DNA of 64,000 nucleotides from Agrocybe praecox. Lineage: Eukaryota > Basidiomycota > Agaricomycetes > Agaricales > Agrocybaceae. Numbering within the stretch: position 1 is the first letter of the stretch; each line of letters starts with the position of its first letter. Location of the stretch: positions 496,001 through 560,000 of the forward strand of contig OZ024849.1 of the NCBI GenBank assembly GCA_964017145.1, written 5' to 3'. The notes under the pieces were generated by a model. That model was given only the letters and a program-made list of their open reading frames with translations, did no database searches and was not told the origin of the DNA. The translations under genes and the position numbers were made by a program. This document shows, in pieces, positions 1-10,146 of the stretch.

Positions 1-294
1 CAAGAGCTATGGTTGCTGAATCCTTCCGCTGGTTTATGACCCCTTGTTGGAAGTCGGCGACTACGCCAGAAGCAACATGTCATGATGGGCTTTTAGATGT
101 TGCGATATATAACTATAGGTAGAAAACACCAATAGTGGGATGGACAGGAGAGAACTGGATGAAAGTGTGTAGGGCGAGTTGATACACCTGCGATCGAGGA
201 AGAGAGCCTGGCCAGCATCACAAGTGTCCCGCAAAGATGGATGCAGAATTGAGACGTCTGGAGTGCTATAATGTAGCATGATATCTATCGCTGT
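1..294. other. No gene recognised (window edge)
   Basis: Nothing supportable is seen in this stretch. It lies just downstream of the stop codon of the minus-strand TFIIIC-like gene, so part of it is probably that gene's 3' UTR. A short open frame at the very left edge could belong to a gene outside the window, but it matches no family I know. Confidence 0.4.
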
Positions 295-1185
295 TTAGTC
301 TGTGTCCATTTCATCGTCTTGCATAGTTAACATAGAATCCATATCTTCATCCAGAGTTTTTTCTTTTTCTTTTCCCTTCGCTTTTGCAGATTTGGCTGTC
401 TTCCTCCCTTTGGAAGGGGCTGTTGCTTTTCGTGTCCGTGGAGCGCGAGGTACCGGACCAGCCATGCCTGTCATACGATCTATGTGGGACGCTCTATCGT
501 CCGGAGGAGGTTGAAAAGCAGTATTGGCAGCATTTGCTGAAGCACTCTCATTTTCATTTGTTTTGGGCATCAAAGTGATTTCTTGAAATGCGATACGCTG
601 CTCCGTGTTGGCTAGGTGCACAACGGACCGCTTGTTCCAGTCATGATGATCTTTTTAAAGATCATTAGTTTTCATTACTTCATCTATGCGGCGAAGATCC
701 ACACCTTTGTCATCTGTGAAAAGCAACTCTGTACCGAGGAGCATATCGTGACGGCCCTTGAGAATTGTCCCTTGAAGCTGAATATACGGTGTAGAAGTGT
801 CCAGACCCTATGGTTCAATATTTATATGCTGCAAAACGCGTAATGGCCATTTTCGCTTACAATCAATCTGTAGGAGGTCGAGCTTGGAACGAGGGTCGGT
901 TCAACATTTCCCATGTCCAAGGTTACATAAAAAACCTCCTCTTCGCTTTCGTAGTCTTCGTCTGGTCCAAAAGATTCAACTTGTCGATAACCAGGGCATA
1001 ATGAAGAAGGCGCATTCATGTTCGTATTGAAAGGCAAGACTGAATCAGACCGATGGATGGAGTTGGCTTGTCTAGTAGCCGGAACGGAATAAGTAAATTT
1101 CTTTGTTCTTGTTTGGTACCAACCTCCGACTTCCGTTGGGTACGCGCGCGCTTGTGAACTGATTTTTGCTTCGTTTCCTTACCAT
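295..1185 (-). CDS. TFIIIC subunit 6 (tau55/Sfc7-like) domain protein
   Basis: Predicted component of RNA polymerase III factor TFIIIC, which binds tRNA gene promoters in the nucleus. Model: exons 1185-1124, 1071-861, 807-705, 650-295, giving 243 aa. The core, about residues 70-140, follows the TFIIIC subunit-6 pattern: an acidic stretch, then YVTLDMGN, a SYRLIGLDT turn, LQGTILKG and LLGTELLF. The C-terminus is Lys/Ala-rich and ends in acidic DEDMDSM and DDEMDTD stretches. Intron 3 (704-651) is needed to remove an in-frame TAA; its donor GTGTGG is unusual, but a CTAAT branch site sits close to its AG. The first exon (from ATG 1185) rests only on frame and splice logic. It is divergent from the MRM2 gene. 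The family call is by motif order, not by a search. Confidence 0.5.
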
Positions 1186-1222
1186 TTCTTCCTCCTTGGT
1201 TTGATAATGCTCATATCATAAA
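1186..1222. promoter_or_regulatory. Very short shared promoter/5' region of two divergent genes
   Basis: Only 37 bp separate the proposed start codon of the TFIIIC-like gene (1185, minus) from the MRM2-like ATG (1223, plus). Their 5' untranslated regions and promoters must therefore overlap or run into each other's coding sequence. No TATA box is visible. Confidence 0.4.
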
Positions 1223-2219
1223 ATGAGTTTTCGGCAGTCTTTTGTTCGATTTTCCCAAAAGTCCAAGTCTAAATCTGCTTCATGGGCTTCTCGACAAATC
1301 CGCGACCCATACGTGAAAAAGCGTTTAGCTGATCCAGCCGCGTACAGAGCGAGGTCCGCGTTCAAACTCCTTGAAATCAACAAAGAGTCTAATGGATTCC
1401 TGGACTACCCTGACGTGCACTCTGTAGTTGACCTCGGTGCAGCTCCAGGTGGATGGAGTCAAGTCGTTGCCGAAAAGTTTGGGTGGAATGGGACGACGTC
1501 TTCCATAATGCCTTTGACGCGGTATAATTCTTGGGCACAGCAAGCTGAGGGTACCAAAGAACCCGAACAATTGGATGAAACCCACCTGGACAGAAAGATA
1601 AAGAAAAGGGAAAAATATGCCCGAAATAAAGTCGTTCATCAGGAATTGGACCACTTCGACCCTCTCAATATTGACGACGTGGAGGAAAATCTCAATCAAG
1701 CACAAGGACGTGGAACCATAATTGGAGTTGATCTGTTGAAAATAGAACCAATTCCTGGAGTTCGAACTATGCAAGCAGACTTCTTGTTGGAATCGACCAC
1801 TTCTCTGCTAAAGGACATTCTGCGTACCCCAGAAAATCCGGAAGGGAAGGCAGACGTTATTCTATCGGATATGGCAGCCAATGTATCCGGAAACAATATC
1901 CACGACATTCAATCCAGCCTAGAGATTTGCCAGGCAGTATTCGAATTTGCCAGGTGGCATCTGCGATCTGCTAATGACATTAAAAGGCGAAGAGGCGGCG
2001 TGCTGCTGTGAGTTTTTGTCGTCCTCGAGTATATAGGTCTTTTGCTGATTCCTTTTCCACTAAACTAGAATGAAATTTTTTGCCCATCCTTTGTTAGACC
2101 AATTTCGGGATGAACACTTGAAGCCCAACTTTAATTTCGTCACCTACATCAAACCTGACTCCAGTCGCGCTACATCACGCGAAGGTTACTACTTGTGTCA
2201 GGGATGGAAGCCTTTCTAG
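1223..2219 (+). CDS. MRM2: FtsJ/RrmJ-type rRNA 2'-O-methyltransferase, MRM2-like
   Basis: Predicted SAM-dependent 2'-O-methyltransferase of the RrmJ family. The best fit is mitochondrial Mrm2, which methylates a uridine of the large mitochondrial rRNA. Exons 1223-2007 and 2069-2219 (61-nt intron) give 311 aa. Visible: RSAFKLLEI with catalytic Lys48, SAM motif DLGAAPGGW (70-78), the Asp in VILSDMAANVSGN, the Lys in MKFF just after the splice, and the Glu in TSREGYY, which together make the K-D-K-E tetrad. Between SAM motif I and the GVDLL strand lies an insert of about 60 charged residues, longer than in bacterial RrmJ. The basic, Ser-rich N-terminus would suit mitochondrial import. The intron restores the LLMKFF strand and replaces an in-frame stop. 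Confidence 0.88.
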
Positions 2220-2829
2220 CATGGAGAATTATAGCCTATATTTCTTGTCGTTTGACCACTATCTTTATCTGGTCTTAACGCCTATCCCGACTTCCAACGA
2301 CCTCCAATGCTGCGTGGGCATCCAGAACAAACCTGCAATGAATACCGAAGCGGACTTCTTTCGAGGACTTTTTGGATATCTTTACTCTCAGTACGATGCT
2401 GGCCCGTCCGACATTTACCAGCTTTTGCCTCAGCTACGCTCTTGTTCGCCTGTTTTGCTTCCAAACGAAATCCAACGACATGTGTCCTTCCAGCACCATC
2501 TGGCTCCGGCAACTATAAATTGATATTTTTCCATTTGTGGTGCAGCCATAATAAACGATAGATCTCATGGTCAAGCAAGGGTGATCACATTGATTACCGC
2601 GACGCTCCCGAACCCCAATGCTTGAAACCAATTCTCCCCATGATGTTTGATGATAAATACTCCTGCAACGCGCAGCAAGATTTGTAACGATGCGGAAAAA
2701 ATTGACCGCAAACTTATAGTTTTCTGTTTACTTATCTGAGTTATTACTTGACAACGAAGCTATAAAACTAACTTGTTCTTTTGCAGAGCTGGTGCTTATG
2801 TATCAATTTTAACTTTTAAAGCTTAAATC
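2220..2829. other. Intergenic, no gene seen
   Basis: Short open frames exist on both strands, but none has a family motif, credible splice sites or a convincing start. It probably holds the MRM2 3' UTR and the ICMT promoter. Confidence 0.4.
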
Positions 2830-3618
2830 ATGTCTTTGATCAAAATACCTCTGATTATTCTCGTTTGTCTGGCATATAACACCCTTGGTGCACATCCTAT
2901 TCCGTCGAAACGGGCGTCGAAAAGCGATCCCGTCATTCCGACCAGTGTGTTGGATAAAAGAGTATGGGTCGATATTTCTTTGAAGACATACGTATGCTAC
3001 ATTCTCCGATTTTCAAGTACTAGAAACACTGACAGCAAATTACTCTTATCATCACTTAAGATCTTTCAAATGGCCTTCGGCGCCCTAGAAATAGGGATGA
3101 TTTTGGCCAACGCATTTTCCCAATATCCCTCATCACATGCGATTCTATCTAGGATTACATTCCCGCACAACACTTGCTCTTATCACCCCCGTCTCACGAC
3201 ACTAAGCACCATAGCCGTCATGGTCATGCTTTTGGGAGCCGCCTTCAGAATGCGCTCATACGAAGATATGGGTGATATGTTTACCGCAGACATCACTATC
3301 CAAAAAGACCACCGTTTGATCAAATCCGGGACATATTCCATCGTCCGGCATCCATCTTACACGGGTTATTTAGCCTTCCTTGTGGGCTGGGTAATGTGGA
3401 ATTTAGCAGAAGGATCGTGGCTCCGAGAATCCGGAATTCTGGGGACGTCTTATGGCATCGCATTTGTGCTTGCATATTCCAGTATCATCTTGTACGGCGC
3501 TCCTGTTGTGATCAGCCGCATATCGAAAGAAGATGCCGCGTTGAAGAAGCGCTTTGAGAAGGAGTGGGACGAGTGGGCCAAAAAAGTACCTTACGCCCTA
3601 CTCCCTGGGATCTTTTGA
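2830..3618 (+). CDS. Isoprenylcysteine carboxyl methyltransferase (ICMT/Ste14-like)
   Basis: Integral membrane methyltransferase of the ICMT family, which methyl-esterifies prenylated C-terminal cysteines at the ER. Visible: a hydrophobic N-terminus, several membrane segments, the family core TIQKDHRLIKSGTYSIVRHP followed by SYTGYLA, and the C-terminal RFEKEWDEWAKKVPYALLPG. The whole span is one open frame, but an in-frame 69-nt intron at 2992-3060 (GTATGC donor) is likely, because the same donor position survives in the decayed copy downstream. With it the product is 239 aa, otherwise 262 aa. ICMT paralogues are common in Agaricomycetes, so this need not be the Ste14 orthologue that acts on mating pheromone and Ras. 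Confidence 0.82.
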   Translation: MSLIKIPLIILVCLAYNTLGAHPIPSKRASKSDPVIPTSVLDKRVWVDISLKTYVCYILRFSSTRNTDSKLLLSSLKIFQMAFGALEIGMILANAFSQYPSSHAILSRITFPHNTCSYHPRLTTLSTIAVMVMLLGAAFRMRSYEDMGDMFTADITIQKDHRLIKSGTYSIVRHPSYTGYLAFLVGWVMWNLAEGSWLRESGILGTSYGIAFVLAYSSIILYGAPVVISRISKEDAALKKRFEKEWDEWAKKVPYALLPGIF

Positions 3619-3718
3619 TGGAATTACTATAAAATGAGGAGATTCCATTACAAATTCTTGTTGTAACACGCTATGAAGCAAGTGAGACCAATAATTAGGG
3701 CCCAATTCTAATCATTGG

Positions 3719-4281
3719 ACTCCCCCTAGACAAGAGGATATGGATGGATCCTGTCCTAAAATCATACGTATGTCTACTTTTACGCAAATATGTCGGATTA
3801 CTTTTATTCTGGCCCGCTATCTTGCTACATCCTGATTCCTCAAACCATCGATAGCCATGATACTAGTCAACGTATTTCCACAATATTCCTTGTCACACTT
3901 AATTCTGTCGAAAATAACCTTTAAGTTTTCAAATAACGGCTACTCTCGGCAACCATTCCTCACGCCAATAAGTGCCCTGGGTGCTGTCTTCGTGGCTTGT
4001 CCGTGACATTGGGCATTAGTAGCTAGCTGAAGGCTTACGAGGACATGGGCGACATGTTTACCGCGGACGTCGCCATCCAGAAGAACCACCGGTTGATCAA
4101 AACAGGAGCATAAAGTTCGATCGTGCTGCATCCATCATATGCAGGGTATACAGGGTATTTAATCGCAATAACAAGCTGGGTAATGTGGAATTTAGCCGAA
4201 GGGTCGTGGATGAGAGAGTCAGGATTACTCAGAACATGGTATGACACCGCTTTTGCGCTCTTGTACGCCATTATATTCTAG
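3719..4281 (+). pseudogene. Decayed tandem copy of the ICMT gene
   Basis: The stretch follows the upstream ICMT gene in order. It holds the region around the intron donor (TCATACGTATG), the FPQYSLSHLILSK-like loop, DMGDMFTADVAIQKNHRLIK, and a copy of the WVMWNLAEGSW segment. It is broken by an in-frame TAA inside the ICMT signature, where the intact gene has SGTYS. Further stops and small length changes lie in the 5' half, and a short duplication follows the HPSY motif. The last third of the gene is missing. It begins about 100 bp after the intact gene's stop, which points to a local tandem duplication followed by decay. Confidence 0.8.
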
Positions 4282-4533
4282 GAATGCATACTGCAAGAAG
4301 TAGCAACTACAATTCGACGTTATAATCAAGCGCCCAACCGCCTGATCCATCAATCACGAAGCTGAGTCTGAACCATTTGGACAGTGATTGGTCGCTATTT
4401 TCATTAACGCAGAGTTTAAGTACTGTTTGGCGAAGTAGCCGCTTGGAAATGCAATCATGTGCTATAACAATTAGGGGCGGAAAGGACCGCGTGCACTGCC
4501 GGAGGGACGTTATCAGCATCAACATATCGATTT

Positions 4534-5489
4534 ATGACTTACACAGAACCATCCACTATGTCTAATAACATTGCTGAGCAACTTTCCCAGCTGCTCCTGG
4601 TTCCAGACAATGGAATGAAATCGCAGGTCGGGCAAGTTTCGCATCGCTTGGATTTGATAGATGTATGGGGCGGTATCCCATCTGGAGCCAAGGTCCTCGA
4701 GCTGGGATGCGGTCAGGGAGACTGCACAATCGCCCTTGCGCACGCAGTGGGAAAAAACGGTTTTATTGCAGCTGTCGACCCGGCTCCGCCGGGATACGGT
4801 TAGTTTTTGACAAACCTCTGATATAGTGATCCCTGCTTTGATCACCCATAAATTTAGGGTCCCCGTTTACAGTCGAAGAAGCACAGAAGCATATATCAGG
4901 AGGCAGTTTGGGTCAGCGCGTCAAGTGGATATCTGATGATCCTTTCGAATTTCTGCCGAAAGACTCCCTAGCTCCAATATACGACATAGGCATCTTAGCG
5001 CACTGCTTGTGGTACTTCCACTCGCCTTCTGTCATTCGTGAAACGTTGAAACGACTGGGAACCACCTGCAAACAAGTCTACGTGGCTGAGTGGTCCTTAT
5101 CGGCATCCAGGCTTGAGGGCGTACCTCATGTTCTTGCTTCGCTCGCCCAAGCGTCTTTAGAGTTCCGGAAGGAGGAAAGTAATGCCAATATTCGGACGAC
5201 AGTGTCCCCGGATGCCATAAAGAAATTGGCGCAAGAGGCAGGGCTGGAGATTCTACGGGAAGGCAATGTACTGCCAAAGAGCGACTTATTTGATGGGAAA
5301 TGGGAAGTTGGCGCAGTTTCTGGTCTAGATTTTGTTAAGGAAGTTGAGGAAGTAGTTGCGGACGAAAGAGAAAGAGGTGTAGTATTTGCTTTACGGGACT
5401 CCATGATCAAAAGCATAGATGTACTGGAGGGAGGAAGAAAGGCTGTGTGCAGCATGGATGTATGGTGTGGGGTATTCAAAAAGGTTTGA
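4534..5489 (+). CDS. SAM-dependent methyltransferase (class I)
   Basis: Small soluble class I methyltransferase; substrate unknown. Exons 4534-4798 and 4858-5489 (59-nt intron) give 298 aa, or 290 if the second ATG at 4558 is used. SAM-binding motif I VLELGCGQGD is at residues 54-63, preceded by HRLDLIDVWGGIP and followed by an acidic VDPAPPGYG turn. YDIGILAHCLWYF is the post-motif strand seen in the type-11/25 methyltransferase group. No signal peptide or membrane segment is seen. The intron joins PGYG to SPFTVEEAQ in frame. This group is frequent in fungal genomes, sometimes beside natural-product genes, but no biosynthetic gene is recognisable nearby. Confidence 0.75.
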
Positions 5490-5957
5490 GATATCCTGCA
5501 TAAATTTAAGTATATTGTATAATAAAAGCAGAGAACTTGGCATTGGTGGGGAAGGTGTTGAATCATTGATACCATACAATTTGAAAGTCACTGAGCAGAA
5601 ATCAGTGTACTTACTTAGGAGGCCAGAAAATGTCGCGCATCCGGTATAGGTGGGGTTGAAGCAATCATAAACTTGGTAGGTGGTGGCTCCTGCGATTTCT
5701 GCCAAATATACAGAGTAAGACACGGAGGGTGCAGAGAGTTGGCATCATAGAGCTTGTTTGACGCGTCGCCCAGCTTGCAGTTGCCGAAATTTAAGCGCTC
5801 ACACAGTCAGGTGACTTGTAAACTCCAGATCCCCCGTTCTTTGCCACTGGCCCACTGCTACTACCTATTCATCAAACTTGGGTTATATTTCAACCTTCTT
5901 ACCTACAATTTTTTCTCCCAGCGTTTTGGCTGTCACCGAAACTGTCATATCTACCCT
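5490..5957. other. Intergenic, no gene seen
   Basis: This separates the methyltransferase stop from the chosen HNH start. An open frame extends upstream of ATG 5958 to about 5754, but its composition (hydrophobic and Phe/Tyr-rich) looks like 5' untranslated sequence, not protein. Confidence 0.4.
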
Positions 5958-6707
5958 ATGGATAATTTGACCGAAACTTCTCAATTCTTCATGTTCAAAG
6001 ACTGTATTGCGCAGAAACTCTTGCGCGGAACAGAAGGGACAAACACTTCTTCATCTAGAGACAACGACACGACCAGTACGGATGAAGGGACTTTAGATGA
6101 CTTTGCATTGTATCTAGCAACAGAGGCGTGGTCTACGCTGCCCAGCAACGTTCGAGAGGCGACACACGAGACAAAAGCAACGGTTCCAGAGGCAGCAGAT
6201 ATTCCACTCCAGTCAATTTCAACTTCGTTTGTGGAGAGCTTAATCTTGTACGAAATCGTCTCCGACGCGGATGACGCGTTGGTATTCTTGCAAAAGGTGT
6301 TGGGAGATTATATCGCTCAGGCGTGTTCGCCTCCCCCTATTTGGAGCTCCACTAGGACGGATGAATGTGCTATTTGCATGCGCGAGGTCCCGTTGACGTA
6401 TCACCACCTAATACCTCGCTCAACGCACGCGAAAGTACTAAAGAAAGGATGGCATCCAAAATCCATGTTAAACTCCGTTGCCTGGCTTTGTAGGTGCGGC
6501 GTATTATTATCCGTGACCATAAGTATGGCTGCATGGAAACACTCTGATTCTCTATGTAGGCCCTGCCATTCTGTGGTTCATCACGTAGCCGAGAACGAAG
6601 ATCTGGCTCGCAACTTTTACACTATTGACCTCCTTTTGGAGAGAGAAGATATCAACAAGTGGCAAAAATATGCTGCAAAGCAAAGATTTGGAGTCAGACG
6701 TGGGTGA
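5958..6707 (+). CDS. HNH-type zinc-binding protein
   Basis: Protein of 227 aa from exons 5958-6493 and 6560-6707. The C-terminal half carries an HNH-nuclease-like module: CAICMREV (Cys pair), YHHLIPRSTHAK (the HH of the fold), then WLCRPCHSVVHH (second Cys pair) and a conserved NFYTIDLLL-IKWQKYAAKQR-type tail. The intron (66 nt, GTGCGG to ATGTAG) is a multiple of three, so the unspliced frame stays open. Removing it joins CR to PC and rebuilds the second CxxC pair, which is strong support. The N-terminal 120 residues are acidic and Ser/Thr-rich with no known domain. Fungal proteins with this module are usually uncharacterised; nuclease activity is not established. Confidence 0.72.
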   Translation: MDNLTETSQFFMFKDCIAQKLLRGTEGTNTSSSRDNDTTSTDEGTLDDFALYLATEAWSTLPSNVREATHETKATVPEAADIPLQSISTSFVESLILYEIVSDADDALVFLQKVLGDYIAQACSPPPIWSSTRTDECAICMREVPLTYHHLIPRSTHAKVLKKGWHPKSMLNSVAWLCRCGVLLSVTISMAAWKHSDSLCRPCHSVVHHVAENEDLARNFYTIDLLLEREDINKWQKYAAKQRFGVRRG

Positions 6708-8553
6708 TGATATCATTCAAGGGTCACCCACGGGGAAAGAAGAGGCATAACTTTTCACAAACCGTCACATTGCCTAGATCTAACCTTTGTGTCTGGAGCA
6801 AATGGAACATTGACATGTAACCTTGGTTCGATTGAATCGGTACCTGCAAAAAAGGTACGACACCCGCATCTATTTCCTACGCACCTTACGACAATTACCT
6901 TGTACGTTTAGGTTTACGCTGTCCACGCTTCCTCAATGCTCACACGATAGGAGCAATTAAGGCATAGAACGTGTGTACCAGACTTCTAGAAAGCGAAGGA
7001 AACAATAAAATGGCCCCAATGACCTCTACATGACGAGATAACTTTGGTGCCCCTCCATATCCCATAAGTCTTTCTCAGCCTTTCAGTTACGATCAGATTC
7101 TCCCGACATCTATTGAAATGCTTCAACCTATTTGCTTTTACCCTCACGAATGCCCCACGGAGTCGTACGTCAACGTTGAACGCCAACTGCGGGATAGGGG
7201 TACGGTTTCGAGCCACATAACTTGAGGGTTCTGCCAAGGTTTCCTCAGATTTCGCCGAAAAAGAAGGCGGGCATGAACTTGGTGGAAAATCGTGAGTTAA
7301 TTTCATTCTCATAGATTGCGCATAGAAGCAACTTTATTGAATCCGTAGGCTTTCCCAAGATGGGACTACCACTTTTTTTTTAAAAATTGGGGCACCGCAA
7401 TTGAATCAAGGCAATCAATACGAATAAATAGGACCATATAAATTAAACAACCGGACACCATGAACTGGTATTACAGAAATTTATTTGTGGGTATTTAAAC
7501 GTATTCGTGTGGCATGCTCAAGCACTTACCAACAAATAGTGTTCAAGTGCTTGATGTTCCATGTCGAAGATTACGGTAGAGCAGCATATACTCCTTAGTG
7601 ATGCTGCGACCATCGTTTTTCGTGTCAGTTGCAGGTCCTCAAAACTACAGGACATGGGCCTCATGGCTGCGAGAATGTTATCGTTGTGTGAACGATCAAA
7701 CGGTTTATCCGGGATAGTCAATCGAGAAAACGCAGATCAACGAAAATAGACTACGTTGATTACGGGAAAGACCAGCGTTGGGGGAAAAGGAAATCACTAC
7801 TACATATTTTCGATACGCTGTACGGGCTCACACCGGCTTGTGGTTCCTACATACTTAAAGTTGGGCATACGTAAAAATAGTGAGTACCCTCTTTTTCACC
7901 TACCCAAGTTTATTTCTACCCACCGGTACATAGATTTATGATGTCATTAAATACGTCTCCCCAGCATCATAGGCACCGGATAATCCAAAAGTAAACATAG
8001 ACAAGATGGCTGACAGTCTATTTTGGTTTTTTTCAATCGGGAAGCGGAGGCAAAACGCTCGAACAAGACATATCTTGCCGGTGGCTGTGTCGCTAAGAAG
8101 GGTTTGGGACGATCCATAGTCTAGCTCCACTTTTGGTATTCAGTCTGAGTTAGTCCTTCGGTCATCCATTGCATCATTTTCATGCTAAAAATTATTAGAT
8201 ATATCTTCAAGAAAATCTCTTTCTAACGAAACACCCCGCACTGCGGCAATACAAAGGTCCTTCGAAAGTTTTCAGCAAACCCTTCTTGAACTTCCTGGAA
8301 TTGGACTGCTTCTCTTCCACGCACGAATCTTCACAGGCTTATTTTGGCATGATAACATTGCTATAAACATCCAGATATCGAACTTTCCTTCATTCGTTTC
8401 CCAGTGCCACCATGCTTTCCCTCCCCTCGCTCGCTGGAGGGTTCTCAACAAACGCTATAGGTAGAATTTAGTTTGTCTTGACATTAATTTCAACATCTGC
8501 TTACTATTAGTGCAATCGTGGGCGTAGGATTTCCCGAATCTTTTTCGAGGACG
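6708..8553. other. 1.8-kb stretch with no supportable gene
   Basis: Only short open frames occur here, the longest being 108 codons on the minus strand at 6986-7312. None has a recognisable motif or a plausible exon chain. A run of T then A at about 7370-7385 is low-complexity. The last 150 bp contain a possible 5' UTR intron (GTAGAA to ACTATTAG, ending near 8510) upstream of the C2H2 gene. Confidence 0.4.
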
Positions 8554-9425
8554 ATGCCACCAGATATAAGTGAGACAGAGTCCGACAGTAGCAGGGAATC
8601 GACCCCTTCTCTCGACATGAATTCGTCGAGCTCAACTTCTTCAAGTCACAATGCAACGCTAGAAAACGAAGACGGGCCGTCAGAAGTTCACACATCGCGC
8701 AGTAGCGTTATGCGCCTGGAAAATATTCTGAATGGTGTCTCTATCGACTGCACTCCCCCAGGCCGCTCCAGGAGTTTGGATCGGTCGCCGGTGCTCCGCT
8801 GTAGAAATGTACGTTTTTATTGGACGTCTTTTATCCTTCGAAAATTTGATTTTATTCTAGGTTTGCGAGCCTCCGTCTCCTGTGAATAACGTCACGAGGA
8901 GTCATTCTCCCGAGGAAATGTTGGTCAAAAAGAAAAAGGTCAAGATGCATAAGTGTTCTGAATGCCAGAAGGAATTCCCTCGGTAAGCAGGCCCTCTTTT
9001 CTTTTGGTTTATTTTCTCTAAGCTATGTGATCCGTTTAGGCCAAGCGGTTTACGAACACATATGAATATGCACACGAAAGAAAAACGTAAAGTTTACACT
9101 GTTCATTCTAACTGCAATCCTCTTATGTTCTTGCCTTTTTCAACCAGCTTATGTCTGTACATACCCGGGTTGTGCCCGAGCTTTCTCGGTCGTCTCCAAC
9201 GCAAAACGGCACATGAGAACGCACGGAATGGGCTTGACCAATGACGACACTGAACAACCTCTTTCCCCTTACGTTGTTGGATTTGAGGAACCTGTGATTA
9301 TCGCGCAGCCTCATATTGAGCCCAGCGCCATGGTAGGCCGTCATCAGCCATTCAGGTTGCGATGGATCTCTATAGGCTCTGACTCGAGACTTTCAAATAC
9401 GAAGATGTCTATATCACATCCATGA
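8554..9425 (+). CDS. C2H2 zinc-finger protein (two tandem fingers)
   Basis: Predicted DNA-binding nuclear protein of 233 aa. Exons 8554-8808, 8861-8982, 9040-9086, 9148-9425. The N-terminal half is acidic and Ser-rich (ISETESDSSRESTPS). A basic KKKKVKMHK stretch precedes two classical fingers: CSECQKEF with HMNMH, then CTYPGCARAF with HMRTH, joined by a TKEKPY-type linker created by the third splice. The C-terminal tail is short and featureless. The start is the first ATG of the open frame; an upstream ATG at 8412 cannot be joined in frame across the intron at about 8460-8510. The target is unknown; the second finger (CxxxxC spacing) resembles fungal stress and developmental regulators. Confidence 0.75.
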
Positions 9426-10146
9426 TATGTGTGGGCTCCGTTTCTTTGCCTCCTGGGTCATCCTTGAACTATGCTTTAATTCTTTTTTTTGGTTTGTCCT
9501 TTCTCTAACTTGAAATTCCTCGGAAATTAATTCATGCTCCATTTAGATTTTTCTTTGGGCTTTGGTTCTGATAAACGGGTCAATATATGACATTCACTTG
9601 GGCGTATCTGATTCCACTGAACATTATTTCTCGTGCCTTCATATCATACTACAGCAACACACTACGGCAATTGCATCTACTCTGTTTTCGCTCGGCGACA
9701 CCCACAGTCATGTTCATGTTACATTATTCATTTATTAATTACCCTGCTGTCGTCTTTCCTGCACTTCCATCCTCCAATCCAACGTCAATCAGATCCATTA
9801 ACTTGTACTTCTACCTATAGTAATTTATCTTGTCTGAGGGCTCAAGAGAACACTGTTTTATTAGTATGCTGTACTAAAGATTATATACTTGTGCTTTTTT
9901 GTATTTGTATAATTCGTACTTGGGGGTGGATTGAATCCCATCCTTTTCGTTGAAAATACTCGCCTTTTATTACAAACGCCCCTATTTTTACACGTGACTT
10001 GCCCTTTATTAGCGCCAAATGGCAAAAACCCAAAATTGTTAGTGTTAGGCCTCAGCGCAGCTTCTGCCAAGCTCAAGTTCGAGTCGTCAGGCCGTCCGCG
10101 TCAGGCTTAATCTTCGTCTTTGAAGCCGCCTTTTCCTTGTAATACC
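9426..10146. other. Intergenic, pyrimidine-rich, no gene seen
   Basis: 3' flank of the C2H2 gene followed by the promoter of the DnaJ gene. It is T-rich on the plus strand with only short open frames. Nothing else is recognised. Confidence 0.4.

Noticed and set aside
651..704. A 28-nt intron (donor GTAATG) in the TFIIIC-like gene
   Set aside because: Too short and gives an early stop; the 54-nt alternative with the same AG restores the frame.
2282..2512. Minus-strand open frame downstream of MRM2
   Set aside because: It looks like a shadow in the 3' flank; no motif or start context.
5754..5957. N-terminal extension of the HNH protein
   Set aside because: Composition looks like untranslated sequence, and the later ATG at 5958 starts the acidic, protein-like part.
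6986..7312. 108-codon minus-strand open frame
   Set aside because: No recognisable family, and no further exons nearby.
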